Assembly (NCBI RefSeq): GCF_014208035.1
Contig: NZ_JACHMK010000001.1
Location: forward strand, 1,178,001-1,242,000
From: Schaalia hyovaginalis
GTDB lineage: Bacteria; Actinomycetota; Actinomycetes; Actinomycetales; Actinomycetaceae
Length of the DNA stretch: 64,000 bases
Direction of reading: 5' to 3'
Every line of letters starts with the position of its first letter. Within the stretch, counting starts at the first letter, position 1. The notes beneath the pieces were generated by a model. It did no database searches. It worked only from the letters and a program-made list of their open reading frames with translations, and was not told the DNA's origin. This document shows, piece by piece, positions 27,241-36,600 of the stretch. Made by a program: the position numbers and the translations under genes.

Positions 27241-29396
27241 TGAGCGCCCTCGATGCGCCCCTCAACCTGCGCCTGCCCGCCGCGACCGCCCGCAAACTGG
27301 CGAAGGCTGGCATCGAAACGGTCGAGGATCTGCTGTTCAACGCGCCGCGCCGCTACTACCACTGGGGCGCGTTGACCCCGATGTCGCTGCTCCACGAGGG
27401 CGAGGACGTGACGATCCTCGCCCAGGTGGAGTCCGCGGCGCTCGTGCCGAACCGCTCGAGGCCGGGCGTTCGGCTCGAGGTCCGTTTGACGGACGGGTCT
27501 TCGAGGATGAACGCGACCTTCTTCGCCTCCTCGGAGCACAAGCTCGCTCCGCACGCGCGGCTTCTCGTCCCGGGGGCCTCCTTCCTCTTCGCGGGCAAAG
27601 TCGGCGCGTATCGGGGCGCCCTGACACTGACCCATCCGAGCTTCGAGGGCATGGACGACGATGCGGAGGCGGCGCGTGCGCAGACGGAGCGGCCGATTCC
27701 GATTTACGCGCAGGCGAAGGGCGTGACCTCCTGGATGGTGGGGCGCTCAGTCGGGATGCTCTTGGACTCACTGGCACCCGGTGACGTGCCCGATCCCGTG
27801 CCGAACGCGCTTCGCCTCTCCTGGAAGGCGCCCTCTCGTCTGGAGTCCTTGAGGATGCTGCATCGTCCGGGGAGCGATGAGGAGGCTCGGCTGGCGCGAC
27901 GGGCTCTGGCGCTGGAGGAGGCCTTCCTCCTCGAATGCGTGCTCGCGGGCCGTCGTTTCGGCGCCCACTCGCTCCTCGCGCCCTCGTGCCCGAGGGCGGG
28001 GGCGGTGAACGACTTCATCAAGGCCCTGCCCTTCGCCCTGACCGCCTCGCAGGATGCGGCGCTGGGGGAGATCCTGGAGGACACAGCATCGACGCGCCCG
28101 ATGCAGCGCCTCCTTCAGGGGGATGTGGGCGCGGGGAAGACGGTCGTGGCGCTCGCGGCCCTGCTCGCGGCCGTCGACGCCGGGCATCAGGGGGCTCTGG
28201 TGGCGCCGACGGAGGTTCTCGCGACTCAGCACGTGGCTTCGATGCGATCGCTGGTCGAGGGCGTCCTCGTCGATGGGGCCGAGGTGGATATCCGTCTGCT
28301 CACGGGGGCGACCCCCTCGGCTGCGCGTCGGGAGATCAATGGACTCATGGCCCGGGGCGCGCCCGTGATCGTCGTGGGCACGCACGCGCTGCTCCAAGAA
28401 TCGGTGTCCTTCGCGGATCTGGGCGTGGTGGTGGTCGATGAGCAGCATCGCTTCGGCGTGGCCCAGCGCGATCGCCTTCGGACCTTCGCCGGGGGACGGG
28501 CCGCGCACCAGCTCGTGATGACGGCGACCCCGATCCCCAGGACGGTCGCGATGACGGTCTTCGGGGATTTGGAGGAGACGCGCATGGAGGGCCTTCCGCC
28601 GGGGCGCAAGCCCGTCGAGACCTTCCTCGTCGATGCCGCGAACGGCCAGTGGATGGGGCGCTTGTGGGAGCGGGCGGCTGAGGAGATCGCCGGGGGCGGC
28701 CGCGTGTACGTCGTCTGCCCCAGGATCGACGAGGGCGATGAGGTCGACGATGCGGATCCTGACGAGTCGGGGGTGCAGCGGCCGCCCCTGGCTTCGGTGA
28801 GCGCTGTTGCGCAGACTCTGCGGGGATCGGGCGTCGTCGATCCTGAAGGGATCGCGGAGTTGACGGGGCGCACCTCCCAGGTCGACAAGGCCGCGATCAT
28901 GGAGGCCTTCTCCGGCGGTGAGATGCCGCTGCTTGTGGCGACGACCGTCATCGAGGTCGGGGTCGACGTCCCCGAGGCGACGATGATGGTGATCCTCGAC
29001 GCCCAGCAGTTCGGGATCGCTCAGTTGCACCAGTTGCGGGGGCGGGTCGGGCGTTCGGAGCGGGCGAGCCTGTGCATGGCGGTGCACCGCCACGATCTCG
29101 GTCCGGGGACGATGGAGCGTCTTAAGGCCTTCGCGGCGACGACGAACGGCTTCGAGCTCGCGGAGAAGGACCTCGAGCTGCGCCGCGAGGGGGATGTGCT
29201 GGGCGCCGATCAGTCGGGCGGGGGCTCTCATCTGAGGTTCTTGTCGGTGAGGCGCGATGCGGGGCTGATCCGGCGCGCGCGCACCGAGGCGATCCGTCTC
29301 ATCGAGGCCGATCCCGGCCTCGTCGATCATCCTTTGCTGGCGGCCGAGCTCCGCCGGACCGGGCGGAGCGACCTGGCGTGGATCTCGCGCTCCTAA
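27240..29396 (+). CDS. recG: ATP-dependent DNA helicase RecG
   Basis: Branch-migrating helicase for stalled forks and Holliday junctions. N-terminal wedge/OB domain, Walker A GDVGAGKTVVALA near residue 300, DEQH box VVVDEQHRFGV, TATPIPRT, and the C-terminal LRGRVGRSERASLC plus the RecG-type FGIAQLHQ segment. 718 residues. ATG 27240 overlaps the DAK2 stop (TGATGA). A much longer frame from 26856 is Arg-rich noise. Confidence 0.95.
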   Translation: MSALDAPLNLRLPAATARKLAKAGIETVEDLLFNAPRRYYHWGALTPMSLLHEGEDVTILAQVESAALVPNRSRPGVRLEVRLTDGSSRMNATFFASSEHKLAPHARLLVPGASFLFAGKVGAYRGALTLTHPSFEGMDDDAEAARAQTERPIPIYAQAKGVTSWMVGRSVGMLLDSLAPGDVPDPVPNALRLSWKAPSRLESLRMLHRPGSDEEARLARRALALEEAFLLECVLAGRRFGAHSLLAPSCPRAGAVNDFIKALPFALTASQDAALGEILEDTASTRPMQRLLQGDVGAGKTVVALAALLAAVDAGHQGALVAPTEVLATQHVASMRSLVEGVLVDGAEVDIRLLTGATPSAARREINGLMARGAPVIVVGTHALLQESVSFADLGVVVVDEQHRFGVAQRDRLRTFAGGRAAHQLVMTATPIPRTVAMTVFGDLEETRMEGLPPGRKPVETFLVDAANGQWMGRLWERAAEEIAGGGRVYVVCPRIDEGDEVDDADPDESGVQRPPLASVSAVAQTLRGSGVVDPEGIAELTGRTSQVDKAAIMEAFSGGEMPLLVATTVIEVGVDVPEATMMVILDAQQFGIAQLHQLRGRVGRSERASLCMAVHRHDLGPGTMERLKAFAATTNGFELAEKDLELRREGDVLGADQSGGGSHLRFLSVRRDAGLIRRARTEAIRLIEADPGLVDHPLLAAELRRTGRSDLAWISRS

Positions 29397-29400
29397 GGCC

Positions 29401-29406
29401 TAGAGT
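29401..29406 (+). promoter_or_regulatory. -10 box (TAGAGT) of a probable leaderless rsmD transcript
   Basis: TAGAGT followed by exactly 6 bases and ATG 29413, no ribosome binding site. Confidence 0.4.
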
Positions 29407-29412
29407 GTCGCC

Positions 29413-29985
29413 ATGACCAGAATCGTCGCCGGCATCGCGAAGGGACGCGTGCTCAAGGTTCCGCCGAAGGGGACGCGACCGACTTCGGAGCGCGTCAGAG
29501 AGGCCCTCTTCTCGCGCCTCGAGCACATGGGGATGCTTGACGGCGCCCGGGTCCTCGACCTCTACGCGGGCACGGGGGCCCTCGGGCTTGAGGCGGCCTC
29601 GCGCGGCGCCGCGAGCGTGGAGCTCGTGGAGAAGGCGCCGGGTGCGGCGAGGATCCTTTCCGAGAACATTCGCGCGACGGGCCTTCCGGCCCGTGCAAGG
29701 CGCTCCTCGGTCGAGTCCTTCCTCTCGGCCCGTGAGGGCCGGCCTCTCGTCGGCGAGGTTGATCTCGTCCTCGTGGATCCGCCCTACGACCTCCCCGAGG
29801 AGGAGCTGGCCGAGGCGCTCGCCCTGCTGGGGCCGTGGCTCGCCCCGGATGCCCTCGTCGTCGTGGAGCGTTCGTCGCGCTCGCCGGAGCCGGAGTGGCC
29901 GGACTTCCTCGTCCTCGAGGATGAACGCCGATGGGGTGAGACGCTCGCCTGGTTCGCAGGGCCCGCGCCCCTCGAGGGGCGTTGA
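29413..29985 (+). CDS. rsmD: 16S rRNA (guanine966-N2)-methyltransferase RsmD
   Basis: SAM-dependent methyltransferase. GIAKGRVLKVPPKGTRPTS at the N-terminus, SAM loop VLDLYAGTGALGLEAASRG, and catalytic DPPYDLP. 190 residues, next to coaD as in many bacteria. Confidence 0.92.
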   Translation: MTRIVAGIAKGRVLKVPPKGTRPTSERVREALFSRLEHMGMLDGARVLDLYAGTGALGLEAASRGAASVELVEKAPGAARILSENIRATGLPARARRSSVESFLSAREGRPLVGEVDLVLVDPPYDLPEEELAEALALLGPWLAPDALVVVERSSRSPEPEWPDFLVLEDERRWGETLAWFAGPAPLEGR

Positions 29986-30013
29986 GCCTTAGCGCCGCAG
30001 GCGCTTCGGAGCC

Positions 30014-30019
30014 TATGCT
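30014..30019 (+). promoter_or_regulatory. -10 box (TATGCT) of a probable leaderless coaD transcript
   Basis: TATGCT followed by exactly 6 bases and ATG 30026, no ribosome binding site. Confidence 0.5.
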
Positions 30020-30025
30020 GTTCGC

Positions 30026-30496
30026 ATGACAACAGCGCTCTTCGCGGGCTCTTTCGATCCGATCACCATCGGTCATGTCGACGTCGTGACGCGGGTTTTG
30101 GGCTTCGTTGATGAACTGGTGGTCGCCGTGGGGGTGAATCCGGCGAAGCGCTACCTCTTCGATCAGCCCCGGCGCGTCGAGATGGTGGAACGAGCCCTGG
30201 AGGGCGTCGAGGGAGTGCGCGTCGTTAGCATGCCGGGCGCCCTGCTCGACTGCGCGCGCGAGGCGGGCGCCGAGATCATCGTCAAAGGCGTCCGCACCGC
30301 TGCCGATTTCGACTTCGAAGTCCCCCAATCGGTGGTGAACCGCGACATCGGGGGGATCGATACGGTCCTCATCCCCGCCCGTCCGGAGCTCTCGGTCGTC
30401 TCCTCCTCCGTGGTGCGCGAGTTGATGGGGCTCGGATTGGACGTCTCCCGGTATGTTCCGACCGCGATCATGCCCTTCTTGCGGAACAATGGTTGA
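30026..30496 (+). CDS. coaD: Phosphopantetheine adenylyltransferase
   Basis: Penultimate step of CoA synthesis. Nucleotidyltransferase motif LFAGSFDPITIGHVDVV (T/HxGH as TIGH), IVKGVRTAADFDFE, and SSSVVREL near the C-terminus. 156 residues, standard. Confidence 0.95.
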   Translation: MTTALFAGSFDPITIGHVDVVTRVLGFVDELVVAVGVNPAKRYLFDQPRRVEMVERALEGVEGVRVVSMPGALLDCAREAGAEIIVKGVRTAADFDFEVPQSVVNRDIGGIDTVLIPARPELSVVSSSVVRELMGLGLDVSRYVPTAIMPFLRNNG

Positions 30497-30541
30497 CAAG
30501 CTGAGTCGCGGTGATCGCGGAGAATCGTAAGGGAGCTGAAG

Positions 30542-31255
30542 ATGTCGAATCCTGAAGAGCCGGTCGGTTCCGACGCGACCTGGGAGGAGAACACCGTTTA
30601 CGGTCCGTCGACCGTGATCGCCGCTCTCGATCAGATCGAGGCGCTCGTCGAGCAGGCGCGGGCGGTTCCTCTTTCGGCGTCGATCATGCTGAATCGCGCG
30701 GAGATCCTCGACCTGCTCGATCAGGCGCGCGAGGCGCTCCCGGAGGACCTGGTGGCCGCCGATGCCGTGGTCGCGGATGCGGACGCCGTCCTCGGGCGCG
30801 CCGATTCGGCCGCGGAGTCCACGATCGCCGAAGCCAATGCCCGTGCGCAGTCGACCGTCGAGCAGGCCGAGGAGAAGGCCGCGCATCTCGTGAGAACGGC
30901 GAATGAACAGGCCGAGCGCACTGTGGCGAAGGCGAAGGAGGAGGCCGAGACGACTGTCGACCAGGCGCGCAAGGAGGCCGAGGCGATCCTCGTCGATGCG
31001 AATGCGCAGGCGGAGCGTCTGGTCGCTTCGGAGAACATCACGCGCATGGCGGAGGATCGCGGGCGCGAGATCGTGGGTGAGGCCCGGCGTGAGGAGAAGC
31101 GCCTGCGCGAGGGCGCTGACGACTACGTCGAGAAGTCGCTCGCCGAGCTCTCCGGCCTGATCGCCGAGCTTCAGCGCAAGACGGAGGCCGGGCGGCGCAC
31201 GCTCGCCGAGCGTCATGGCCAGGATCGTACGGACATCGGCTTGAATGATGACTGA
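30542..31255 (+). CDS. sepIVA: SepIVA-like coiled-coil division protein
   Basis: 237 residues, mostly a long Ala/Glu/Lys coiled coil (about residues 75-215, repeated A-x-x-x-V/L-x-x-A), with a short conserved N-terminal part VIAALDQIEALVEQARAVPLS. Position before DUF177 and rnc matches mycobacterial SepIVA (Rv2927c), an essential DivIVA-like division factor. Assignment rests on synteny and style, so it is moderate. Preceded by AAGGGAG-like RBS; overlaps DUF177. Confidence 0.65.
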   Translation: MSNPEEPVGSDATWEENTVYGPSTVIAALDQIEALVEQARAVPLSASIMLNRAEILDLLDQAREALPEDLVAADAVVADADAVLGRADSAAESTIAEANARAQSTVEQAEEKAAHLVRTANEQAERTVAKAKEEAETTVDQARKEAEAILVDANAQAERLVASENITRMAEDRGREIVGEARREEKRLREGADDYVEKSLAELSGLIAELQRKTEAGRRTLAERHGQDRTDIGLNDD

Positions 31256-31796
31256 TTCCGCGCTCGCCGTCTCTTTGCTGCCCCTGCCCGCGAAGATCGG
31301 GTCGACGTACCACGTGGATCGCGTGTGGGTCGCTCCCGATGATCTCGGCACGCCTTCGATGGCGGTTCGGCCGTCCACTGAGCTCGCGCTCTCGGTGGAT
31401 CTGACGAGCGTTGATTCCGGGGTCCTCGTATCGGTGGGCACGTCCGTTGATCTCGTGGGCGAATGCGTGCGCTGCCTCGACCCCGTGAGTGCGCATCATG
31501 AGATCCGCGCCTGCGATGTCTACTTCGATTCGCCTCCCGAGGACGAGGATCCGGAGGCTGATGAAGTGCTGCTGATCAGCCCGCATGATTCGATCGATCT
31601 TGAACCGCTGCTGCGCGATTCGATCGTCACCCTCGTCGAAGAGCGCCCTTTGTGCCGTCCGGACTGCCGCGGCCTGTGCCAGGGCTGCGGCGTCAAGCTC
31701 GACGAGCTCCCCGAGGATCACCGTCATGATGTGATCGATCCGCGCTTGGCCTCCTTGGCCGCGCTTCTTCCGGATTCGGATATCGAGGCCGACTGA
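31245..31796 (+). CDS. DUF177 (YceD) family protein
   Basis: 183 residues with the C-terminal YceD signature: EERPLCRPDCRGLCQGCGVKL, followed by a region ending DPRLASLAALL. YceD proteins precede rpmF and are tied to 23S rRNA accumulation. Here rpmF is missing and rnc follows 2 bases after the stop. The start (ATG 31245 or 31248) lies within the end of the sepIVA-like gene. Confidence 0.85.
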   Translation: MMTDSALAVSLLPLPAKIGSTYHVDRVWVAPDDLGTPSMAVRPSTELALSVDLTSVDSGVLVSVGTSVDLVGECVRCLDPVSAHHEIRACDVYFDSPPEDEDPEADEVLLISPHDSIDLEPLLRDSIVTLVEERPLCRPDCRGLCQGCGVKLDELPEDHRHDVIDPRLASLAALLPDSDIEAD

Positions 31797-31798
31797 GG

Positions 31799-32518
31799 AT
31801 GGCACGAGCGAAGCATCTTCCCGTTCCGCCGCGCACCGATCTTGAGGGTCTGATCGCTGCTTGGGGTGAGCAGATCGATCCGGAGCTGCTCGAGCGCGCC
31901 CTGACGCATCGCTCCTATGCGAATGAGGCCGGGGGCATCGCGAATAACGAGCGGCTGGAATTCCTCGGCGATGCGATTCTGTCGGTGGTCATCGCCGACC
32001 GTCTCTTCCACGATCATCCCGATTCTGCGGAGTCGGATCTTTCGCGAATGCGTGCGGCGACCGTCTCTCAGGAGCCTCTGGCGCGTGCTGCGCGCCGCAT
32101 CGATCTGGGGTCCTTCATCCGTTTGGGCAAGGGGGAGTCCGCTTCGGGCGGCAGGGACAAGGATTCGATCCTTTCGGATACTTTCGAGGCACTGATCGGG
32201 GCCACGTACCTCACGAGGGGTTTGGAGCCGACGCGCCGCGTGGTCCTCGCGAATCTGGAGTTCCTCCTCGCGCGGGCGTCTTCGCGGAGCGCGCATCACG
32301 ATTGGAAAACGATTCTCGTGGAGCGGGCGAACGAATTGTCCCTGGGCGAGGTCTCTTACGCCGTCGAAGGAGAAGGGCCGGACCACTGCCGGGTCTTCAC
32401 CGCGAAGGCCTATGTGACTGGCCGGGATGAGCCGATCGGGCAGGGAAGGGCTTCGTCGAAGAAGCATGCGGAGAACGCCGCTGCGGAGGCCGGGGTGCGT
32501 CTCCTCGAGGGCGCGTAG
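31799..32518 (+). CDS. rnc: Ribonuclease III
   Basis: Double-strand-specific endonuclease for rRNA and mRNA maturation. Catalytic signature NNERLEFLGDAIL near residue 50, SDTFEALIGATYL with the second catalytic acidic residues, and a C-terminal dsRNA-binding domain (WKTILVERANELS ... GQGRASSKKHAENAAAEAG). 239 residues. Confidence 0.95.
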   Translation: MARAKHLPVPPRTDLEGLIAAWGEQIDPELLERALTHRSYANEAGGIANNERLEFLGDAILSVVIADRLFHDHPDSAESDLSRMRAATVSQEPLARAARRIDLGSFIRLGKGESASGGRDKDSILSDTFEALIGATYLTRGLEPTRRVVLANLEFLLARASSRSAHHDWKTILVERANELSLGEVSYAVEGEGPDHCRVFTAKAYVTGRDEPIGQGRASSKKHAENAAAEAGVRLLEGA

Positions 32519-32598
32519 GCGTCGTCCCCTCTGCTGCCTTCGTGTCGATCCCGGGCGGGACACGGCGGATCATTCACTCTGGGGGACCTTCGACCCGC

Positions 32599-32604
32599 TA
32601 GGAT
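32599..32604 (+). promoter_or_regulatory. -10 box (TAGGAT) of a probable leaderless response-regulator transcript
   Basis: TAGGAT followed by exactly 6 bases (GGCGGG) and GTG 32611. The G-run could also act as a weak ribosome binding site but is directly adjacent to the start. Confidence 0.45.
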
Positions 32605-32610
32605 GGCGGG

Positions 32611-33264
32611 GTGAGTGAGAACGCCCTGTATTCGTCGCCCGTGCGAGTGATGATCGTCGATGACCATGAGATCGTGCGTCGCGGCATCGCTGAAATCGTT
32701 GATCGGGCCGATGAGCTCGAAGTCGTGGCCGAGGCCGGTACGGTTGAGGATGCTCTGCGCCGTGCGGATCTCGTGCGCCCGGATGTCATCCTCGTCGATC
32801 TCCAGCTGCCCGACGGTACGGGCATCGACATCATGAAGTCCTTGGCTCTAACGCATCCTGACATCCTCCCCATCGTTCTCACCTCTTTCGATGATGATGA
32901 GGCGCTCGCCGAGTCCCTCGAGGTGGGGGCGCGCGCCTATGTGCTCAAGACCGTGCGCGGAGCGGAGATCACGGACGTGGTGAAGGCCGTCGCCGCCGGT
33001 CGTGTCCTGCTCGATGAGCGCACTCTCACCCGTCGTCGTGCGGATCATGATGATCCGACTGCGGATCTGACCCCTTCGGAGCGCAAGGTTCTCGAGCTCA
33101 TCGGCGATGGCCTGTCGAACCGTGAGATCGGTGAGAAGCTCGGTGTGGCTGAGAAGACCGTGAAGAATCACATCACCTCGCTCCTGTCGAAGATGGGCCT
33201 TCAGCGCCGTACGCAGGTCGCGGCCTGGGTTGCCGGTCAGCGCGCTGCGGCTTGGCGAAATTAG
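32611..33264 (+). CDS. NarL/LuxR-family response regulator
   Basis: 217 residues. Receiver domain with the acidic pair VMIVDDHE, phospho-acceptor Asp63 in VILVDLQLPDGTG, and the conserved Lys in YVLKTVRG; then a LuxR-type helix-turn-helix LTPSERKVLELIGDGLSNREIGEKLGVAEKTVKNHI. It resembles DevR/DosR-like regulators. No kinase lies next to it; the only histidine kinase in the window (37114-38751, minus) is of the matching HisKA_3 type and lies on the other side of the fucosidase gene, so the two may form a pair. Confidence 0.9.
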   Translation: MSENALYSSPVRVMIVDDHEIVRRGIAEIVDRADELEVVAEAGTVEDALRRADLVRPDVILVDLQLPDGTGIDIMKSLALTHPDILPIVLTSFDDDEALAESLEVGARAYVLKTVRGAEITDVVKAVAAGRVLLDERTLTRRRADHDDPTADLTPSERKVLELIGDGLSNREIGEKLGVAEKTVKNHITSLLSKMGLQRRTQVAAWVAGQRAAAWRN

Positions 33265-33429
33265 AGCGAACCCCGCTTTCAGATCGAGCCCCGATTCGGA
33301 CAGGAGTCGGGACTCGAATCGTGCGTGGTGCGAGGGGCGTCCTTCGCCTTCTCCCCGTTGAATGCGGCTGGTGGCGAATGCTAGATCCGAATGGCTGAAG
33401 GCCGCAGGCGTTCTCGCGGCGCGTTCCTG

Positions 33430-33530
33430 ACATCATTGTTTTCCTCGCTTGGCAATTTCATGATATTTGCGAAATTGTTTCGTTTCGCTTTTGTTGGAAA
33501 CTCAAGGGAAACCTGTTGAAAGCTTTTCCG
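33430..33530 (+). promoter_or_regulatory. AT-rich control region upstream of the fucosidase
   Basis: The 402-base gap after the response regulator has no gene. Its middle is much richer in A/T than the surroundings. It holds a promoter-like TTGTTT (33436-33441), 17 bp, CATGAT (33459-33464), and just downstream GCGAAATTGTTTCGTTTCGC (33469-33488), which contains CGAAA-TTG-TTTCG as a perfect 13-bp palindrome. Position over the expected start of transcription suits a repressor operator. A 7-bp stem CGATTCG/CGAATCG (33292-33321) follows the regulator gene. Confidence 0.4.
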
Positions 33531-33666
33531 GTATTCATGCGCGGTCTCGTTCGAGCGGACAAAAGGCCGTATTTCTGGGCCTTTCCCTCGATAACGTGAC
33601 AGTGCCTTATCGATGTTCGATCGACACTGTGGTCGGTCGGCGAGGCACGTTTCGAAAGGTGCGAAG

Positions 33667-36600
33667 GTGAACCTCAAGAAATCCATCGTGGGAGGCCTGT
33701 CGGCGGCGGCGATCGCGTGCGCCGGCCTCGTCTCCCCGGCGGTTGCGGTGCCGGCGGCGGCGCCTCCCGACTCGTCCGCCCCGGTGATCGGTGTTCCTGC
33801 GGCAGTGCCGAATTCTCCGGTCGAGAAGATCTCCGATTGGCAGGATCTTCAGTTCGGTCTCTTCATGCACTGGGGCGTCTACTCGATGTTCGAGGGCAGC
33901 TTCAAGGGGCAACAGCAGCGGATCGGCTATCCGGAGCAGATCAAGGCCTGGATGAAGATCTCGGATGAGGACTATCTCGCTGAGGCCGCGAAGATGAAGG
34001 CCGAGAAGTGGGATGCGGGCGCCGTGTGTCAGAAGGCCAAGGACACCGGCATGAAGTACGTGATGATCACGACGAAGCACCATGACGGCTTCGCCATGTG
34101 GGACACGAAGACGACGGACTTCAACGTGGTGAAGAAGACCGCCTTCGCCAAGGACCCGATGAAGCAGCTCGCCGACGAGTGCGGCAAGCGCGACATCAAA
34201 CTCGCCTTCTACTTCTCGATCATCGACTGGACCCAGCACGAGGCCGAGCCCTACGGGAACCAGAACCCGATCACCGAGGAGATGATGACGAAGATCATCA
34301 AGCCTCAGATCGACGAGCTCATGACGAACTACGGCCCGATCGCCGAGTTCTGGTTCGACATGGGAGGGCCGACGCCGGATCAGTCGGCGCGCATGGCGAA
34401 GTGGGTGCATGACAAGCAGCCCGCGACGATGGTCAATTCCCGCGTCTGGAACGACAAGGGCGACTTCGAGGTCGGCGGTGACAACCACGTGCCGAGCGAT
34501 TTCCGCGTCGGTCCCTGGGAGTCGATCCTCTCGATCTTCCCGAGCTGCTGGAGCTACTGCTCCGATGGACGGGCTGATCGCTCGGAGTCGAATATCGGGT
34601 ACAAGGTTCGCAACCTCACCAGCGAGCTCGTCACGACGATCTCGGGCGGGGGCCAGTTCGATCTCAACGTCGGCCCGAAGGGCGATGGCTCCTTCGACGA
34701 CTTCGATACGAAGGTGCTCGACGGCATCGGCGCCTGGATGAAGCGTCATCCCGATGCGATCACCGGCGCGAAGGCCACCTGGTTCCCGATCCCCCGCTGG
34801 GGCCGCATCACCACGAAGGGCAATGATCTCTACTTCTTCCCGAGGAGCTGGACGGACGGTGACTCCCTTGTGCTTGAGGGCGTCGGGTCCAAGGCCACTG
34901 CCGTGACGATCGACGGCAAGGGGAGCCCCCTCGAATTCACTCAGGAGGGAACGACCCTCACCGTGAAGATGGCGGGGGAGAAGCCGGACGAGGTTCTTCC
35001 TGTCATCAAGGTCTCCTTCGGTGAAGCCCCCCGGTACGTGTCGACCGCCACCGTCGAGCTCGAGAACGGACTCGGGGTCGTGCCGGCCTCCGCTATCAGG
35101 GGACTGAATTCCGCTAACTCCCGTTACGGCGCTGTCGCGCGCGATGCCTACATCGTGGATCGCTCCGGTAAGAGCTATGAGGATGTGCAGCTCACGCTCA
35201 AAGGCTCCTTCGACTCGGAGACCGAGTACAAGGTGACCTTCGGGGACAAGGAAATGGTGCTTTCCGGCGCCGATATCGCAGCGGGTCCCTTCGGGGACGG
35301 TCTGTCGCTCTCGCCCAATCAGGTGACGCGCGTGCGCATCGAGCTCGCGAATCCCCCCTATTACGCCAATGGCCTGGGGGTGCGCGACGCGGAGCTGACG
35401 GTCGAGGCCTTCGAGAAGAAGCTGTCCGAAACCGCGCCGGCTTTCAGGACTCAGCCGCGTGACGCGGAGGTCGCCTCCGGAGCGAAGGCCTTCTTCTCGG
35501 CCGCCGCTGCATCGAGGCCCGCCGCGACCTACCAGTGGTACCGGATCGCCCCGGGTGCTCAGGACGGCGTTGCCCTCGAGGGCGAGACCGCCTCGCGTCT
35601 GTCCTTCACTGCTGCGCTTACCGACAACGGAGCGCGCTACTACGTGGTGGCGACGAACTCCGTGGGGTCGACTACGTCGGAGATCGCAACCCTCACGGTC
35701 TTCGAGAAGTCGGCGAATCTCGCCCTCGAGAAGCCCTCGATCCAGTCCTCGACCGCGTGGGGCGGCGTTCCCTCGCGTGCGAACGACGGCAACACGGATG
35801 GAGTCTTCGACAACAATTCCGTGTCCCACACGGGCTTCGATCAGGTGGCCTGGTGGCAGGTGGATCTCACCGAGGAATTCGCATTGAAGACCGTCGACGT
35901 GTGGAATCGTTCCTCCCAGGACAAGTGCTCTTACACGACCTGCGATCAGCGTCTGAAGGACTTCTGGGTGGTCGCCTCGAAGGAGGAGCTCGCCTCTGAC
36001 TTCAACCCTGCTGCGGGTGAGATTCCCGAGGGCGTGAAGGCCGTGAAGGTCGAGGGCGTCGGTGGACATCCGTCCACGGTCGCTCTTGATGGAGCCGAAG
36101 CGCGTTTCGTCCGCGTCGTGCTTCCCGGCCCCTATGCTCAGCTGGCTCTGGCTGAGGTGGAGGTCTTCGGTGATCCGATCGTGAAGAGCGTGGCTCCGAC
36201 GATCTCCCCGATTGCGGTGGATTCCGAAGACATGAGCGATGTCGAGATGGCCGGTGACGGTCAGTCCCGGACGGTGACCGCCCCTGCGGGCAAGATCCTC
36301 GATCTCAAGGCCACGGTCACGGGCACCCCGGATCCGGAACTCCAGTGGTGGAAGAAGCCTGCCGGCACCGGGGAATGGGAAGCGATCACCGAGGAGAAGG
36401 GCCCCGACTTCTCCCTCTCCTTCGACGAGTCGACGGATGGTGCTCAGTTCATGCTGAAGGCGACGAATTCGGCGGGTGTTGCGGAGTCGGGTCTCATCGT
36501 GGTGAAGGTGAAGGCGGCTGATCCGAAGCCGAACCCGGATCCTGAGCCGAAGCCGGATCCTGAGCCGAAGCCGAACCCTGATCCGACTCCGGATCCTGCT

